Source: Lancefieldella parvula DSM 20469 (GTDB taxonomy: Bacteria > Actinomycetota > Coriobacteriia > Coriobacteriales > Atopobiaceae). From it: a DNA stretch of 64,000 nt. A program made the translations under genes and the position numbers. The stretch is from the NCBI RefSeq assembly GCF_000024225.1, contig NC_013203.1, positions 1,302,001 through 1,366,000 on the forward strand. Reading direction: 5' to 3'. The notes beneath the pieces were generated by a model. The model was given only the letters and a program-made list of their open reading frames with translations, made no database searches and was not told the origin of the DNA. Of the stretch, positions 1 through 11,880 are shown in pieces. Numbering within the stretch: position 1 is the stretch's first letter; each line of letters opens with the position of its first letter.

Positions 1-402
1 GAATGCAATACGAGGTACGCCGTACTTGGTTGCCTGACGCCAAACGGTCTCGGACTGTGGCTGAACGCCTGCAACTGCGTCGAAGACTGCAACTGCGCCG
101 TCCAGAACACGAAGAGAACGCTCAACCTCAGCGGTAAAGTCAACGTGACCTGGGGTATCGATAATCTGAATGACATGGTCTTTCCAGAAGCAAGTAGTAG
201 CTGCGGAAGTAATGGTTACGCCGCGCTCTTGCTCCTGAACCATCCAGTCCATAGTTGCTGCACCGTCGTGGACCTCACCAATCTTGTGGGTCTTACCGGT
301 GTAGTAAAGAATACGCTCCGTAGTGGTGGTCTTACCAGCATCGATGTGAGCCATGATGCCGATGTTACGGAGGTCTTTAAGATTGTACTTAGTCTTAGCC
401 AT
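1..402 (-). CDS. fusA: Elongation factor G, N-terminal part (cut by window edge)
   Basis: This is the translational GTPase that drives tRNA/mRNA translocation on the ribosome in the cytoplasm. The visible 134 codons begin [20 protein letters not shown] and contain the G1 P-loop [12 protein letters not shown], the switch I region ending in RGVTITSAA and the G3 motif DTPGH. The rest of the gene lies beyond position 1. The ATG lies 24 nt downstream of the rpsG stop, so it is the third gene of a classic str operon (rpsL-rpsG-fusA). No tuf follows inside the window; tuf sits 15 kb away next to tRNA genes. Confidence 0.97.
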   Translation of the reverse strand, partial: MAKTKYNLKDLRNIGIMAHIDAGKTTTTERILYYTGKTHKIGEVHDGAATMDWMVQEQERGVTITSAATTCFWKDHVIQIIDTPGHVDFTAEVERSLRVLDGAVAVFDAVAGVQPQSETVWRQATKYGVPRIAF

Positions 403-426
403 TTGTTTGCTACTCCTGAATTCCGA

Positions 427-897
427 CTAGAAGCGGTAGTGGGAGAAGGCGCGGTTGGCCTCAGCCATCTTGTACAGGTCCTCGCGGCGCTTGACGGATG
501 CACCTACGCCATTAGTTGCGTCGATGATCTCGTTTGCAAGACGCTCTGCCATGGTCTTCTCTTTACGGCTACGGCTGAAAGTGACCATCCAGCGAATAGC
601 AAGAGTAGTTGCACGGCGGGAGTTAACCTCCATTGGGACCTGATAAGTAGCGCCACCAACACGCTTAGGCTTAACCTCAAGTGTTGGGCGAATGTTATCC
701 ATAGCCTTCTTGAAGACAGTGAGGGCATCCTCGCCAGTCTTCTCTGCAACGATGTCAAATGCACCGTAGACAATACGCTCTGCGGTTGCTTTCTTACCGT
801 CGAGAAGGACCTTGTTAATGAGCTGGGTTACCAGACGATTGTTGTAGACGGCGTCAGGCATAACCTCACGACGTACTGCTGCTGCGCGACGCGGCAT
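427..897 (-). CDS. rpsG: 30S ribosomal protein S7
   Basis: Primary 16S rRNA-binding protein that organises the 3' domain of the 30S head. The product is 156 residues, the usual bacterial length, and starts [15 protein letters not shown]. The conserved core includes [20 protein letters not shown] and the C-terminal [24 protein letters not shown] lies just before the ATG. It is 38 nt downstream of rpsL and directly upstream of fusA, so all three are presumably one transcript. Confidence 0.97.
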   Translation of the reverse strand: MPRRAAAVRREVMPDAVYNNRLVTQLINKVLLDGKKATAERIVYGAFDIVAEKTGEDALTVFKKAMDNIRPTLEVKPKRVGGATYQVPMEVNSRRATTLAIRWMVTFSRSRKEKTMAERLANEIIDATNGVGASVKRREDLYKMAEANRAFSHYRF

Positions 898-935
898 ATT
901 AATCTCCTAAGAACTAGTTCGAGTAGTGGACGTGA

Positions 936-1307
936 TTACTTAGCACGCTTAGTGCCGTAACGAGAACGGCCCTGAGCACGATTCTGAACTGCTGCGCAGT
1001 CGAATGCACCGCGAACAACCTTATAACGAACACCAGGAAGGTCACGGACACGGCCGCCACGAACCAGAACAATGGAGTGCTCCTGGAGGTTGTGGCCCTC
1101 ACCAGGAATGTAAGCGGTTACCTCAATGCCATTAACAAGACGAACACGAGCAACCTTACGGAGTGCTGAGTTAGGCTTCTTTGGCGTTGTGGTGAAAACG
1201 CGGGTGCAAACACCGCGCTTCTGTGGGTTGTGCTGAAGAGCGGCGTTCTTGGACTTTGACTTGACGCTCACGCGGCCCTTACGTACGAGCTGGTTAATAG
1301 TAGGCAA
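936..1307 (-). CDS. rpsL: 30S ribosomal protein S12
   Basis: Decoding-centre protein of the 30S subunit and the classical streptomycin-resistance locus. The conserved protein begins [11 protein letters not shown], so I place the start at the TTG at 1307 (123 residues), which has an AAGGAG about 8 nt upstream. An in-frame ATG at 1364 would add 19 residues with no counterpart in the family. Conserved [19 protein letters not shown] and the [10 protein letters not shown] loop are present. First gene of the str operon. Confidence 0.93.
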   Translation of the reverse strand: MPTINQLVRKGRVSVKSKSKNAALQHNPQKRGVCTRVFTTTPKKPNSALRKVARVRLVNGIEVTAYIPGEGHNLQEHSIVLVRGGRVRDLPGVRYKVVRGAFDCAAVQNRAQGRSRYGTKRAK

Positions 1308-1680
1308 GATCTTCTCCTTCTTATACCTATCTACCTGCAGTTTTACATATTCGAAAGGCGACACAGCACTGTCCCCTTGGAATTACGCAAGGAAGAACTT
1401 TACGCCGACAACAACCACATGTCAACAAGCCACTGTTCCGGGCGTATCTATATACAGAAAAAACACTTTTTCATTGGCGAGAAATACTTCTTATCGGACA
1501 ACCTGCAGTCCGTCTTCTCCCTTTTCTGTAGTTTTCAAAATCTACTACAAATTCGTTCTTTTGCAGAGCTGCAGAAACCATTCGAACTGATGAAATTTTG
1601 TAAAACCAACGGAACTGTGCCAGGTATGGTAACGCAGAAACTAAATTGATACATTTTTTTGGCAGTACTAGTAATTTAAC
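1308..1680. other. Non-coding stretch upstream of rpsL
   Basis: No supported gene; the short open frames here lack family features. It must hold the rpsL promoter (minus strand), but I see no convincing -35/-10 pair. It contains one copy of the over-represented 9-mer GGCGAGAAA (1476-1484). The T-rich stretch at 1652-1659 lies next to the end of the acetyltransferase gene without a clear stem. Confidence 0.6.
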
Positions 1681-2556
1681 TTAGCCCAAAATAACCTCAA
1701 GCTCAAAGACAATCTTCCCGTCTTCAAACCAAAACATGTCACATGAACGTGTACCCGCATCGCTTACAAGCATAGCGGCAAGGCATGAATTATCGGCTCC
1801 TGTGTACAGGCCTTCGCAGCTAAACGTTGCATTACTCCCCCTGTACGCCGAACGAATACAGTTCATATAGGCGCACTTGCCTTTGATTATCTTAGTTTGC
1901 CCAGCTTCTCGAAGTTCCCAAACAACATCCTTGGCAAGAAATGTCTCGTATGTTTCCCAATCGCGCATATTTTCCGCTTGGAAGAACTGAGCGAGAAGTT
2001 CTTCATTGTCAGAAGAAAATACCGCACCGTTATCGAGAAGTTCCTTAGTGCTGGATACTTCAGATACATCTGAGACTAACTTCAAAACGGCAATCAATTC
2101 TTCGCCGTCCTTCTCGCCCGTCTCAACAAATCCAAACGAACGATAGAGATCCCGAGCAACTTTATTTTCAGGCTCATAAGAAAGCCAACAATACTCTGCT
2201 TTTCCACAAGGAAAAGTGTGTATAAACTCCAACGCAAGGTTGAGCGCTTCTTTACCGTATCCCCTACCTTGATACTTTATATCAATCATCAAGCGTCGGA
2301 GATCGTAGTTATTTTGAGCTATTGCTGGAGCGTCATCCCAGCTGCTGTCTGTACCAAAACCAATCATTAAAAAACCTACCGGAACATCATCTTTGTATAT
2401 ACCAAAGGGAAAGATCTGTCCGTTTTCTGTCTTAGAAATATAGGCTTCGATAAGACTTACATCATTGCCGGCAACATAACTTTGCTGCTCTTTGGACACC
2501 TTAAGCTTAAGGATGTCCCATACATTTCTTCCGTCTATGCGCTGAAGACTTAACAT
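1681..2556 (-). CDS. GNAT acetyltransferase fused to an NTF2/SnoaL-like domain
   Basis: 291 residues in two parts. Residues 1-160 are a GCN5-related N-acetyltransferase resembling the spermine/spermidine (BltD/PaiA-like) branch. The acetyl-CoA-binding motif is visible as LRRLMIDIKYQGRGYGKEAL, and the terminal strand as ARDLYRSFGFVETGE. Residues 185-291 (AQFFQAENMRDWETYETFLA to FELEVILG) have the look of a SnoaL/NTF2 cone-fold domain ending in an EDGKIV strand. The substrate cannot be told. No clear Shine-Dalgarno precedes the ATG. The gene stands alone between rpsL and an ArsR regulator. Confidence 0.8.
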   Translation of the reverse strand: MLSLQRIDGRNVWDILKLKVSKEQQSYVAGNDVSLIEAYISKTENGQIFPFGIYKDDVPVGFLMIGFGTDSSWDDAPAIAQNNYDLRRLMIDIKYQGRGYGKEALNLALEFIHTFPCGKAEYCWLSYEPENKVARDLYRSFGFVETGEKDGEELIAVLKLVSDVSEVSSTKELLDNGAVFSSDNEELLAQFFQAENMRDWETYETFLAKDVVWELREAGQTKIIKGKCAYMNCIRSAYRGSNATFSCEGLYTGADNSCLAAMLVSDAGTRSCDMFWFEDGKIVFELEVILG

Positions 2557-2618
2557 ACGGTATCAATCAAAAAATTCATTGCTCGTTGAAAATCAAGGCA
2601 CCAAAAACTTCTAATGTT

Positions 2619-2987
2619 TTAGTGCTGATGTGCAGCATGAGCAAGGCCGACGCTAATAAGTGTAATGACATGATCGTCAGCAAGAGAATAAATGACGCGA
2701 CGACCATCTCTTTTTGCGGTTACCAGACCACGATCACGCAAGAGACGGAGCTGGTGAGAAGTAGCAGACTGAGAAACAGAGAGGAGCTCCTGCAGTTCAG
2801 TTACGCTTTTCTCACCCAAAAGAAGAGCTCCCAAAATCTGGAAACGTGTAAAGTCGGAAAGCGCATCATAAATTTGAGTGGCATCGTAGATGATATCGTC
2901 ATTAGTGAGAAACTCGTGCAGTTGTTCTTCAGAAACGCACTCGCAAATATTGTTTGTATGCTCACACTCGTGAGAATGATTAGTCAT
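2619..2987 (-). CDS. ArsR/SmtB-family metal-sensing repressor
   Basis: 122-residue winged-helix regulator. The recognition helix is SVSQSATSHQLRLLRDRGLV and the wing is RDGRRVIYSLAD, typical of CadC/CzrA/SmtB proteins. A His/Cys-rich N-terminus (HSHECEHTNNICEC) and a C-terminal helix with D, H, H and H (DDHVITL, GLAHAAHQH) match alpha-N and alpha-5 metal sites. It probably senses a soft or divalent metal such as Zn, Cd or Pb. No efflux pump is adjacent, so its target is elsewhere or itself. GGAAG precedes the ATG. Confidence 0.88.
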   Translation of the reverse strand: MTNHSHECEHTNNICECVSEEQLHEFLTNDDIIYDATQIYDALSDFTRFQILGALLLGEKSVTELQELLSVSQSATSHQLRLLRDRGLVTAKRDGRRVIYSLADDHVITLISVGLAHAAHQH

Positions 2988-3100
2988 GATACTTCCTACT
3001 CTTTACAATTCAAAGCTCTGAGTACACAGGGCTTCTCGCTAAATATTGTTTGTAACGCATCTTAGTATATACCGACTCTATCCCGTTAGAACAAATAATA

Positions 3101-3134
3101 AAAAGAGGACTCCAGCTAACAGCTGAAGTCCTCT
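3101..3134 (-). terminator. Intrinsic terminator after rpoC
   Basis: The stem AGAGGACT...AGTCCTCT (arms at about 3104 and 3134), read on the minus strand, is followed by a T-tract at 3101-3104 and further Ts. It lies 50 nt past the rpoC stop. Confidence 0.85.
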
Positions 3135-3185
3135 TCTGTATCGGAGCTAATCTCCGAAAAAATTTGATGTATTAGGCGAGACTAC

Positions 3186-6100
3186 TTACTCGTCATCCCC
3201 TGCCTCAGCATCCATACGAACAACCTGGTTGAGAAGGTCATCCAGAGAACCAAGATCCTCGTTAATTACATCAGGGCTAACCTCATCAGAAGAAGAACCA
3301 ATGAGCGTCTCGGTGTAATCAGGGTGAGCAGATGGAGCTGCAGAACCCAGCATCAGACCACCGTCGCCTTCTGGCGAGAAGACCATGTTGAGCAGCTGAG
3401 AAAGATCCTCAGAATCTGCCTCATCCTCTTCTGGCTCAAGGATATAGAGGAGGTTACGAGCCTCAAGGCCATCGCGAAGCTCCTCGATTGCCTTTGCACC
3501 AATACCGTCGATGCGAAGCAGATCTTCCTCGGTCTTGCCAATAAGATCGCCTACGGTCTCAATGCCAACCTCACTGAACTTGTTGGTCCAACGCTGTGAC
3601 ACACCAAGATCGTCGAAGAGGTAAAGCTTTGCGTCCTCGCTAGAAAGCGTGCGGCCATTCTTGGAGTAAACGCCACCGTTGTAGTCTTCGTTGACCCAGT
3701 CAAGCTGCTTAGGAAGCTGCTCCTCAATGTCCTTAAGCTCTGCTGGTGCCCAGTCTGGAAGAGACTTAGCAAGAGAAGAGGTTGGGCCATCAATCTTGGT
3801 GCCATGGTACGTAAGCTCAACATCGTTGTATGCAGAGAGGCCTGTACCTGCAGGAATCTGCTTACCAACAATAACGTTGGACTTGAGGTCAAGCAGGTGG
3901 TCAACATCGCCTTCGATAGCTGCAGAGGTAAGAACACCTGCAGTACGGATGAACGATGCGCTAGAGAGCCAAGAATCAATAGAGCTTGCAACCTTCAGAG
4001 TACCAAGGATTGCTGGCTCTGCCTCTGGTGGAGTACCACCAGCAAGGGCAATATTCTGGACAGTCTCTGCAAAGACGTAACGATCCACATACTGACCAAG
4101 CAGGTACGAAGAGTCACCTGGGTTGGTAACCTGAACACGGCGAAGCATCTGACGTGCGATAACCTCGATGTGCTTATCGTTGAGTTCTACACCCTGGGAG
4201 GTATAGACGTCCTTAACGGACTCAACGAAGGTGTGCATAGTGGACTCAATGTCGGTGAGTCGACGGAGCATACGGAAGTTGACGAAGCCGCGGGTAATCT
4301 GATCACCAGCACGAACAACAACGCCATCCTCAATGCCAGGCATGAAGCGGACGGATGCAGGTACACGCCACTCCTCGATGACACGGGAAGCATCATCTGC
4401 ATCAACAATACGCAGCAAGTATTCGGTAGTCTCTGGAGTGATGTGAAGAACACCAGAAACTGGAGCCAGGTCAGCCTCACGACCAAGAATCTTCTCATTG
4501 ACATTACCAACGACGTCGAACATACGAGCAACGGTAGGAAGACCCTGCGTAATATCGTCTGCACCTGCAACACCACCGGAGTGAATGGTACGCATGGTCA
4601 ACTGAGTACCAGGCTCACCAATGGACTGAGCTGCGATAATACCAACTGCAGTACCAATGTTGACGGGGCGACGGGTAGAAAGATCCCAACCGTAGCACTT
4701 CTGGCAGACGCCGTACTTAGACTTACAGGTCAAAAGCGCACGGAGCTGAACCTTAGTAAGGCCATGCTCAACAAGACGCTCAAGATCCTGCTTGGACTCA
4801 ACATAGCCACCAGCAGGAATAAGAACCTCGCCAGTGTTTGGATCGCAGACATCCTCAAGGGTGCAGCGACCAATGAGATCCGTATCAACAGAAGTCTGAC
4901 CAGGCTTAATCAGTGGATAAGTAACTGCCTCATCAGTGCCGCAGTCCTCCTCACGAACAATGACGTCCTGTGCAACGTCGACAAGTCGACGAGTCAAGTA
5001 ACCAGAGTCAGAGGTGTGAGAAGCGGTATCTACCAGACCCTTACGAGCACCGTAAGTAGAAATAAAGTACTCAAGAGGCTCAAGACCCTCACGGAAGTTT
5101 GCCTTAATTGGAAGGTCGATGGTTTCACCAGACATATCTGCCATCAGGCCTCGCATACCAGCAAGCTGGCGAAGCTGTGTCTTAGAACCACGAGCTCCAG
5201 AGTCAGCCATCATGTAGATTGGGTTGTCCTCTGCAAAGCCTGCAAGCATCTCAGAGCCGAGAAGATCGGTGCACTCGGTCCATGCATTAACAACCTCAAC
5301 GTGACGCTCTCGCTCGGAGAGGAAGCCGTCCTCGTAGTACTCGTTGATCTGGTCAACGCGATCTTGTGCCTCTTGAAGAAGCTGTGGCTTATGCTCAGGA
5401 ATAACAGCATCCCAAACAGAAACGGTCAGACCAGCAAGCGTTGCGTAGTGGAAACCAGTTTTCTTGATGTTGTCCAGGATTGGCTCAACGTCAGCCATTG
5501 GATAACGGTCACAACAATCGTTGACCAAAATACCAATATCGGACTTAACCATCTTGTAGTTGATGTATGGGTAATCCTCTGGCAGGCACTGACGGTTGAA
5601 AATAATGCGACCAACAGTGGTCTCAAAACGCTTAGTTCCCTCAGTAACGTTCAGATCCTCATACTGACCACGGCCAGTCATAACGCGGAAGATAGCACGA
5701 CCACTATCAGCAACGTTTGCATCCTTGGTACTTACACGGACAACAACCTTTGCCTGAAGATCAAGATCGCGGTTGGCCTCAATTGCCAAGAGAGCATCCT
5801 CAAAGCTTGCGAAGGTAAGTGTCTTAGCATCTGCACCGGTCTTCTCGGAAGTAAGGTAGTAGACACCAAAGACCATATCCTGAGAAGGAACGGTCAGAAC
5901 CTTACCAGAAGCAGGGCTTCTAAGGTTGTTGCTGGAGAGCATTAGAATGCGAGCCTCTGTCTGTGCCTGAGTAGAAAGTGGCACGTGAACAGACATCTGG
6001 TCGCCGTCGAAGTCTGCGTTGAATGGTGCGCAGACCAGTGGGTGCAGGTGGATTGCCTTACCCTCAATAAGGACTGGCTCAAATGCCTGGATAGACAGAC

Positions 6101-7613
6101 GGTGAAGCGTAGGTGCGCGGTTGAGAAGAACAAGACGATCCTGAATAACCTCATCCAAAATGTCCCAAACAACCGGAGTACCACGGTCAATAGCACGCTT
6201 TGCGCCCTTAATGTTTTCAACCTTGCGGAGCTCAACCAAACGACGCATGACAAATGGCTTGAAGAGCTCAAGTGCCATAGCGGATGGAAGACCGCACTGG
6301 TGCAGCTTCAAGTGTGGGTCAACAACAATGACGGAACGGCCAGAATAGTCAACACGCTTACCCAGAAGGTTCTGACGGAAGCGACCCTGCTTACCCTTAA
6401 GGGCCTCAGCAAGTGACTTCAGAGGACGTCCACCACGACCAGTGACTGGACGACCACGGCGGCCGTTGTCAAACAGAGCATCAACGGACTCCTGAAGCAT
6501 ACGCTTCTCGTTGTTAACAATGATAGAAGGTGCCTCAAGATCAAGCAGGCGCTTAAGACGATTGTTACGGTTAATAACACGACGATACAAATCGTTTAAG
6601 TCAGAAGCTGCAAAACGGCCACCATCAAGCTGAACCATAGGACGAAGATCAGGTGGGATAACTGGTACAACGTCAAGGATCATGTTAGCTGGATCATTAC
6701 CGCCCTTAAGGAAGGCGTCAACAATCTCAAGGCGCTTGATAGCCTTCTCGCGCTTCTGCTTCTGAGCATCCTCATTGGCGATAATAGCGCGGAGCTCCTT
6801 AGCCTCTTTCTCAAGGTCAATGTTGGAAAGAAGATCGCGGACTGCCTCTGCACCCATGCCACCCTTGAAGTAGATGCCATAATAGCGCTTAAGCTCGGAG
6901 AACAGACCTTCATCGGAGATGAGCTCTCTGGTCTCAAGCTGCATGAACTTCTCGAAAGCCTCACGACGAAGCGTCTTCTCTTCCTCGTACTCTTCCTCAA
7001 GATCAGCGACGCCTGCGCGAATCTCATCCTCAGAAAGAGGCTCAAAATCGCCAAACTCGTCATCCTGTGGCTGGCCCTGCTCACGAAGACGTGCAATCTG
7101 ATCGTCACGCTCTGCGTCGAGCTCTTCAAGGTCTGCAGCAAGCTCCTCACGAAGATCGTCTACATCAGCCTCACGTGCCTCAGTGTCAACACTGGTAATC
7201 ACGTAAGATGCAAAGTAGAGGACTTTCTCGAGGTCTTTGCTCTTGATGTCAAGAAGACGTGCCAGAGGGAAGCTGGTTGGACTCTTAAAGTACCAAATGT
7301 GGCTTACAGGAGCAGCAAGCTCGATGTGACCCATGCGGTCACGACGAACCTTTGCGGTGGTTACTTCAACACCGCAGCGCTCGCAAGTAATGCCCTTGAA
7401 ACGAATGCCTTTGTACTTACCGCAGGCGCACTCCCAGTCCCTCACAGGTCCAAAGATCTTCTCGCAGAAAAGACCATCCTTTTCTGGCTTAAGAGTACGG
7501 TAGTTGATGGTCTCAGGCTTTTTTACCTCGCCATAGGACCAACCGCGGATATCATCAGCAGACGCTAAAGAAATTTTAATAGCGTCAAATTCAGTGGAAT
7601 CGAAATCTGCCAC
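3186..7613 (-). CDS. rpoC: RNA polymerase beta' subunit with C-terminal HhH extension
   Basis: Catalytic subunit of RNA polymerase, 1475 residues. The N-terminal zinc site (CACGKYKG...CERCGVEV), the absolutely conserved NADFDGDQM that chelates the catalytic Mg2+, and the second zinc cluster ([11 protein letters not shown]) are all present. An acidic coiled segment follows [11 protein letters not shown], as in other actinobacteria. The canonical protein should end near IIPAGTGL-like residues (about 1290). Here about 190 more residues follow, including an alpha-CTD-like helix-hairpin-helix (about 1336-1390) and an acidic tail. GTG start with AAGGAG; 5 nt separate it from the rpoB stop. Confidence 0.97.
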   Translation of the reverse strand: MADFDSTEFDAIKISLASADDIRGWSYGEVKKPETINYRTLKPEKDGLFCEKIFGPVRDWECACGKYKGIRFKGITCERCGVEVTTAKVRRDRMGHIELAAPVSHIWYFKSPTSFPLARLLDIKSKDLEKVLYFASYVITSVDTEAREADVDDLREELAADLEELDAERDDQIARLREQGQPQDDEFGDFEPLSEDEIRAGVADLEEEYEEEKTLRREAFEKFMQLETRELISDEGLFSELKRYYGIYFKGGMGAEAVRDLLSNIDLEKEAKELRAIIANEDAQKQKREKAIKRLEIVDAFLKGGNDPANMILDVVPVIPPDLRPMVQLDGGRFAASDLNDLYRRVINRNNRLKRLLDLEAPSIIVNNEKRMLQESVDALFDNGRRGRPVTGRGGRPLKSLAEALKGKQGRFRQNLLGKRVDYSGRSVIVVDPHLKLHQCGLPSAMALELFKPFVMRRLVELRKVENIKGAKRAIDRGTPVVWDILDEVIQDRLVLLNRAPTLHRLSIQAFEPVLIEGKAIHLHPLVCAPFNADFDGDQMSVHVPLSTQAQTEARILMLSSNNLRSPASGKVLTVPSQDMVFGVYYLTSEKTGADAKTLTFASFEDALLAIEANRDLDLQAKVVVRVSTKDANVADSGRAIFRVMTGRGQYEDLNVTEGTKRFETTVGRIIFNRQCLPEDYPYINYKMVKSDIGILVNDCCDRYPMADVEPILDNIKKTGFHYATLAGLTVSVWDAVIPEHKPQLLQEAQDRVDQINEYYEDGFLSERERHVEVVNAWTECTDLLGSEMLAGFAEDNPIYMMADSGARGSKTQLRQLAGMRGLMADMSGETIDLPIKANFREGLEPLEYFISTYGARKGLVDTASHTSDSGYLTRRLVDVAQDVIVREEDCGTDEAVTYPLIKPGQTSVDTDLIGRCTLEDVCDPNTGEVLIPAGGYVESKQDLERLVEHGLTKVQLRALLTCKSKYGVCQKCYGWDLSTRRPVNIGTAVGIIAAQSIGEPGTQLTMRTIHSGGVAGADDITQGLPTVARMFDVVGNVNEKILGREADLAPVSGVLHITPETTEYLLRIVDADDASRVIEEWRVPASVRFMPGIEDGVVVRAGDQITRGFVNFRMLRRLTDIESTMHTFVESVKDVYTSQGVELNDKHIEVIARQMLRRVQVTNPGDSSYLLGQYVDRYVFAETVQNIALAGGTPPEAEPAILGTLKVASSIDSWLSSASFIRTAGVLTSAAIEGDVDHLLDLKSNVIVGKQIPAGTGLSAYNDVELTYHGTKIDGPTSSLAKSLPDWAPAELKDIEEQLPKQLDWVNEDYNGGVYSKNGRTLSSEDAKLYLFDDLGVSQRWTNKFSEVGIETVGDLIGKTEEDLLRIDGIGAKAIEELRDGLEARNLLYILEPEEDEADSEDLSQLLNMVFSPEGDGGLMLGSAAPSAHPDYTETLIGSSSDEVSPDVINEDLGSLDDLLNQVVRMDAEAGDDE

Positions 7614-7618
7614 AGTCG

Positions 7619-10600
7619 CTACTCCTTATCGGTGGTCGCGTCGCCTACAAGTGCGGATGCACCCTCAGCGTCTTGGGACAGGTCGGAAGCGGTTACCTCA
7701 GTAAAGCCAAGGTCGTTGAGGATCTCAACAGCGTTCTTCTCCTCAGGATCTGTGACCTTTGCGGTATTTGCACGCTTACGATAAGAGATTGGCTCAATGT
7801 CAAGTGCCAGGGAGCGAATCTCTTTGACCAGAACCTTGAAGGACTCAGGAATTCCTGCAGTAGGAATATTCTCGCCCTTAACAATGGACTCATAGGTCTT
7901 AACACGGCCGTTGGTATCGTCAGACTTAACGGTAAGAATCTCCTGGAGGACGTTAGCAGCACCGTATGCGTACAGTGCCCAAACCTCCATCTCACCAAAG
8001 CGCTGACCGCCGAACTGTGCCTTACCGCCCAGAGGCTGCTGGGTAACAAGAGAGTAAGGACCAGTTGAACGTGCATGGATCTTATCGTCAACCATGTGAC
8101 CAAGCTTCAAGATGTAAGAAACACCAACGGTAATTGGACTCTTGAATGCCTCACCGGTACGGCCATCATAGAGGGTAGTCTTACCACGCTCGTTGAGCTG
8201 TGGAACAAACTCCTCACGCATGTTCTCGCCGTACTCCTTGAGAGCCTTGTTAATCATATTGATGTTGGCGCGGCGAACAATCTCTGCAACGGACTCATCA
8301 GTAGCACCGTCAAAGAGTGGTGTTGCAACAGGAATTGGGCCCTCAACATAACGCTTAGAATCTGCGTCATCGTCATCCCAACCATGTGCAGCGCCCCAAC
8401 CAAGGTGGCACTCAAGCAGCTGACCAACATTCATACGAGAAGGAACACCCAGTGGGTCGAGAATAACGTCTACTGGGGTACCGTCTGCCATGTAAGGCAT
8501 GTCCTCAACAGGAAGAACCTTACAAATAACACCCTTGTTACCGTGACGACCAGCAATCTTATCGCCCTGCTGAATCTTTCTGCGCTGAGCAACAAAGACG
8601 CGAACCAGGTCGTTTACTCCTGGAGGCAGGTCATCTCCAGCCTCACGGCTGAAGCGAACAACGTCAACAACACGACCATAAGAGCCGTGTGGCATCTTAA
8701 GAGAAGTATCACGAACGTCGTGTGCCTTTGCACCAAAGATTGCGCGAAGCAGACGCTCTTCTGCGGTCAGAGCAGTCTCGCCCTTAGGGGTGACCTTACC
8801 AACCAGAATATCGCCAGGACCAACCTCGGCGCCAATGCGGATGATGCCGTCATCGTCAAGATTTGCGAGCATATCCTCACCAAGGTTTGGAATCTCTCGG
8901 GTAATCTCCTCAGCGCCAAGCTTGGTGTCACGAGCATCAATCTCGTGGCGGGAAATGTTAACGGAAGTCAAAAGATCTTCCTGAACAACACGCTCGGAGA
9001 CGATAATACCGTCCTCGTAGTTGTAGCCTTCCCATGGCATATAAGCAACGGTAAGGTTTGCACCAAGTGCCAGCTCAGAGTGGTCAACAGATGGACCGTC
9101 TGCAATTGGTTGGCCCTTCTCGACCTTCTGACCCATGGTAACGATTGGACGGTGATTGATACAAGTGGACTGGTTAGAGCGCTCGTACTTAGGAAGATCG
9201 TAGCGCTGAGAACCGTGCTCATCTGAGTAGATGACAACATGAGCTGCATCAACCTCAGTGACCTCGCCTGCAAACTCTGCGCAAATAAGCTCGCCAGAGT
9301 CCTGAGCTGCACGACCCTCCATACCAGTTCCAACAAATGGAGCGTGGGACTGGATCAGAGGCACTGCCTGACGCTGCATGTTTGCACCCATGAGAGTACG
9401 CTTTGCGTCGTCATGCTCCAAAAATGGAATGAGGTTAGCTGCAACAGAGAGAAGCTGACGTGGAGAAACGTCCATGTAGTCAACGTCCTCAACAGGAACC
9501 TGTGCAGGAGCACCAAAAGAACCGTCGAAGTCGCGGGTACGTGCAATAACGCGGTCTGCGTCAACAATCTTGCCGTCTTTGTCAACTTCAACAAATTTCT
9601 TAGTCTTAGGGTCAATTGGAGTATTGGCAGGAGCAATAATGTGATTCTCCTCCTCATCTGCAGTCATCCAAACAATGTCGTCAGAAACAACACCGCCTGT
9701 AACCTTGCGATAAGGAGCCTCAATAAAGCCGTACTCATTTACGTGAGCATACAGTGCCAAAGAGCCGATAAGACCAATGTTTGGTCCCTCAGGAGTCTCG
9801 ATTGGACACATACGGGAGTAGTGTGAGTTGTGAACGTCGCGAACTGCTGTAGGAACGTTGGTACGACGGCTGGAACCGGACTTGTGTCCTGCAAGACCGC
9901 CAGGTCCCAAAGCAGAAAGACGACGCTTATGAGTCAAACCAGCAAGTGGGTTTGCCTGGTCCATGAACTGCGAAAGCTGAGAAGAACCGAAGAACTCCTT
10001 GATTGCAGCAACAATTGGACGGATATTGATCAGAGACTGTGGAGTGATGTCGTCTGCATCCTGAGATGCCATGCGCTCACGGACAACGCGCTCCATGCGG
10101 CTCATACCAATACGGAACTGATTCTGGACCAGCTCACCAACAGTACGAACGCGGCGGTTGCCAAAGTGATCAATATCATCAAGGTGCTTAGACTCATCAC
10201 CTGCGTGAACAGCAAGAAGATACTGAAGAGCTGCAACAATGTCCTCTTTGGTAAGAACACGTACGTCTGCAGGAATCTCTTCCTCAAGCTTCTTGTTGAT
10301 CTTGTAACGACCAACACGAGCAAGGTCATAGCGCTGCTCGTTGAAGAAAAGGCCGTCAAGCAAAGAACGGGCAGAGTCAACAGTTGGTGGCTCACCTGGA
10401 CGCTGACGACGATAAATCTCGATAAGAGCATCCTCACGTGTAGTTGCAACATCACGCTCAAGTGTGTTGCGAACAACATCGGAATCACCAAGAAGCGAGA
10501 GAATCTCGTCATCGGTAACAGCAATGCCGAGTGCACGGAGGAAGACAGTAGCGCTCTGGCGACGCTTACGGTCAATAGAGACGACCAAATGGCCGCGCTT

Positions 10601-11134
10601 ATCAACCTCAAACTCAAGCCATGCACCACGTGCAGGAATGAACTGAGACTTGTGAACCAAAACACCGTTGTCCATCTCTGACGAGAAGTACACGCCAGGT
10701 GAACGAACGAGCTGAGAAACCACAACGCGCTCAGAACCGTTGATGATGAAGGTACCACGCTCAGTCATCAGTGGGAAATCACCCATGAAGACAAGCTGCT
10801 CCTTCATCTCACCAGTCTCTTTGTTGACAAAACGAACGTCAACAAAGAGAGGTGCTTGATATGAAATGTCTTTTGCACGACACTCAGCCATTGAATTGGC
10901 AGGGTCGCCGAACTGATGGTCACCAAAGGTGACCTGCATGGTTCCAGCGCTGTTCTCAATTGGCGAGAACTCAGCGAAGGACTCTGCAAGGCCCTCTCCC
11001 ATAAAGCGCTCAAATGATTCCTTCTGTACAGTAATCAGATTTGGCAGCTCCATAGCTGCGGGAATCTTACTGAACGTTCTGCGTCCAGTATGCGCCTGAG
11101 GCGTGGTGAGGGAAGTCTTTTTAGCGGTAGACAC
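7619..11134 (-). CDS. rpoB: RNA polymerase beta subunit
   Basis: Second-largest RNA polymerase subunit, forming the DNA/RNA cleft and the rifampicin pocket. I choose the GTG at 11134 (1171 residues, beginning [13 protein letters not shown]) because AAGGAGG lies directly upstream; an ATG at 11179 would add 15 atypical residues. Visible landmarks: [20 protein letters not shown] (Rif cluster), [18 protein letters not shown], and the C-terminal [19 protein letters not shown]. Wild-type-looking Rif residues suggest drug sensitivity, by inference only. It is co-transcribed with rpoC and has its own promoter. Confidence 0.97.
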   Translation of the reverse strand: MSTAKKTSLTTPQAHTGRRTFSKIPAAMELPNLITVQKESFERFMGEGLAESFAEFSPIENSAGTMQVTFGDHQFGDPANSMAECRAKDISYQAPLFVDVRFVNKETGEMKEQLVFMGDFPLMTERGTFIINGSERVVVSQLVRSPGVYFSSEMDNGVLVHKSQFIPARGAWLEFEVDKRGHLVVSIDRKRRQSATVFLRALGIAVTDDEILSLLGDSDVVRNTLERDVATTREDALIEIYRRQRPGEPPTVDSARSLLDGLFFNEQRYDLARVGRYKINKKLEEEIPADVRVLTKEDIVAALQYLLAVHAGDESKHLDDIDHFGNRRVRTVGELVQNQFRIGMSRMERVVRERMASQDADDITPQSLINIRPIVAAIKEFFGSSQLSQFMDQANPLAGLTHKRRLSALGPGGLAGHKSGSSRRTNVPTAVRDVHNSHYSRMCPIETPEGPNIGLIGSLALYAHVNEYGFIEAPYRKVTGGVVSDDIVWMTADEEENHIIAPANTPIDPKTKKFVEVDKDGKIVDADRVIARTRDFDGSFGAPAQVPVEDVDYMDVSPRQLLSVAANLIPFLEHDDAKRTLMGANMQRQAVPLIQSHAPFVGTGMEGRAAQDSGELICAEFAGEVTEVDAAHVVIYSDEHGSQRYDLPKYERSNQSTCINHRPIVTMGQKVEKGQPIADGPSVDHSELALGANLTVAYMPWEGYNYEDGIIVSERVVQEDLLTSVNISRHEIDARDTKLGAEEITREIPNLGEDMLANLDDDGIIRIGAEVGPGDILVGKVTPKGETALTAEERLLRAIFGAKAHDVRDTSLKMPHGSYGRVVDVVRFSREAGDDLPPGVNDLVRVFVAQRRKIQQGDKIAGRHGNKGVICKVLPVEDMPYMADGTPVDVILDPLGVPSRMNVGQLLECHLGWGAAHGWDDDDADSKRYVEGPIPVATPLFDGATDESVAEIVRRANINMINKALKEYGENMREEFVPQLNERGKTTLYDGRTGEAFKSPITVGVSYILKLGHMVDDKIHARSTGPYSLVTQQPLGGKAQFGGQRFGEMEVWALYAYGAANVLQEILTVKSDDTNGRVKTYESIVKGENIPTAGIPESFKVLVKEIRSLALDIEPISYRKRANTAKVTDPEEKNAVEILNDLGFTEVTASDLSQDAEGASALVGDATTDKE

Positions 11135-11185
11135 CAGGTTGTCCTCCTTCAAAAGGGTGGAAGGTGGCAATTGTCGCAACCTAGT

Positions 11186-11214
11186 AATTTAGTCAAGATT
11201 TTAATGCGCGTCAA
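11186..11214 (-). promoter_or_regulatory. Predicted rpoBC promoter
   Basis: Minus strand: TTGACG (11209-11214), 17-nt spacer, TAAATT (11186-11191). Transcription would start about 45 nt before the rpoB GTG. It lies in a strikingly AT-rich 250-bp gap after the rplL terminator, supporting rpoBC transcription independent of rplJL. Confidence 0.55.
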
Positions 11215-11445
11215 CAGAAAAACACTTGATTTTCTAAGACGTTTTGACTATATTATCGCGTTTATGTTTTTCAACTGCACAAACGTTATGCTGCAGGTAA
11301 ATACTTTACTAGCTCGTATTTTTTATATATGAAGATTTTGTGAATAAGTCTTACAAAGACAGAATTCAATTTCGGTAAGCGGCTTTCCTCCGTTGAGTTG
11401 CTCAATTGATGCTCAGAGATTTACAGGGTTTCTCGCCAAATGAGT

Positions 11446-11476
11446 AAAAAAGAGGCCAGACCAAAGTCTGACCTCT
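11446..11476 (-). terminator. Intrinsic terminator after rplL
   Basis: Stem AAGAGG.CAGAC / GTCTG.CCTCTT with a CAAA loop, followed on the minus strand by six Ts. It lies just past the rplL stop; a copy of TTTCTCGCC (11429-11437) lies immediately beyond it. Confidence 0.88.
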
Positions 11477-11499
11477 TCAGTAAGCTATTTAGGATGGAC

Positions 11500-11880
11500 T
11501 TACTTAAGGGTGACGGTAGCACCAGCCTCCTCGAGCTGAGCCTTAGCAGCCTCAGCGTCCTCCTTCTTAGCGCCCTCGAGGACAGCCTTAGGAGCACCCT
11601 CGACGACCTCCTTTGCCTCCTTGAGGCCAAGGTTGGTAAGAGCACGAACAACCTTGATGACGCCAATCTTGTTGTCGCCGAAGCCCTCGAGGATAACGTC
11701 AAAGTTAGACTTCTCCTCTGCTGCCTCAGCAGCGCCACCAGCTGCAGGAGCAGCAGCAACTGCTACAGGAGCAGCAGCAGAAACGCCGAAGACGTCCTCA
11801 AGCTCGTGAACGAGCTCAGAAAGCTCGAGTGCTGGCATCTCTTTAAGGGCCTCAATGATCTCATCTTTAGTGACAGCCAT
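11500..11880 (-). CDS. rplL: 50S ribosomal protein L7/L12
   Basis: Multicopy stalk protein that recruits translational GTPases. 126 residues: an N-terminal dimerisation domain ([20 protein letters not shown]), an Ala-rich flexible hinge (about 33-52), and the C-terminal factor-binding domain with [12 protein letters not shown] and [24 protein letters not shown] precedes the ATG. Second gene of the rplJL unit. Confidence 0.97.
   Translation of the reverse strand: MAVTKDEIIEALKEMPALELSELVHELEDVFGVSAAAPVAVAAAPAAGGAAEAAEEKSNFDVILEGFGDNKIGVIKVVRALTNLGLKEAKEVVEGAPKAVLEGAKKEDAEAAKAQLEEAGATVTLK

Noticed and set aside
3804-5945. Long plus-strand open frame (713 codons) opposite rpoC
   Set aside because: It is fully antisense to the strongly conserved rpoC and its translation has no domain features; long antisense frames arise from codon bias.
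8075-9226. Plus-strand open frame opposite rpoB
   Set aside because: Antisense to conserved rpoB, with low-complexity composition and no motif.
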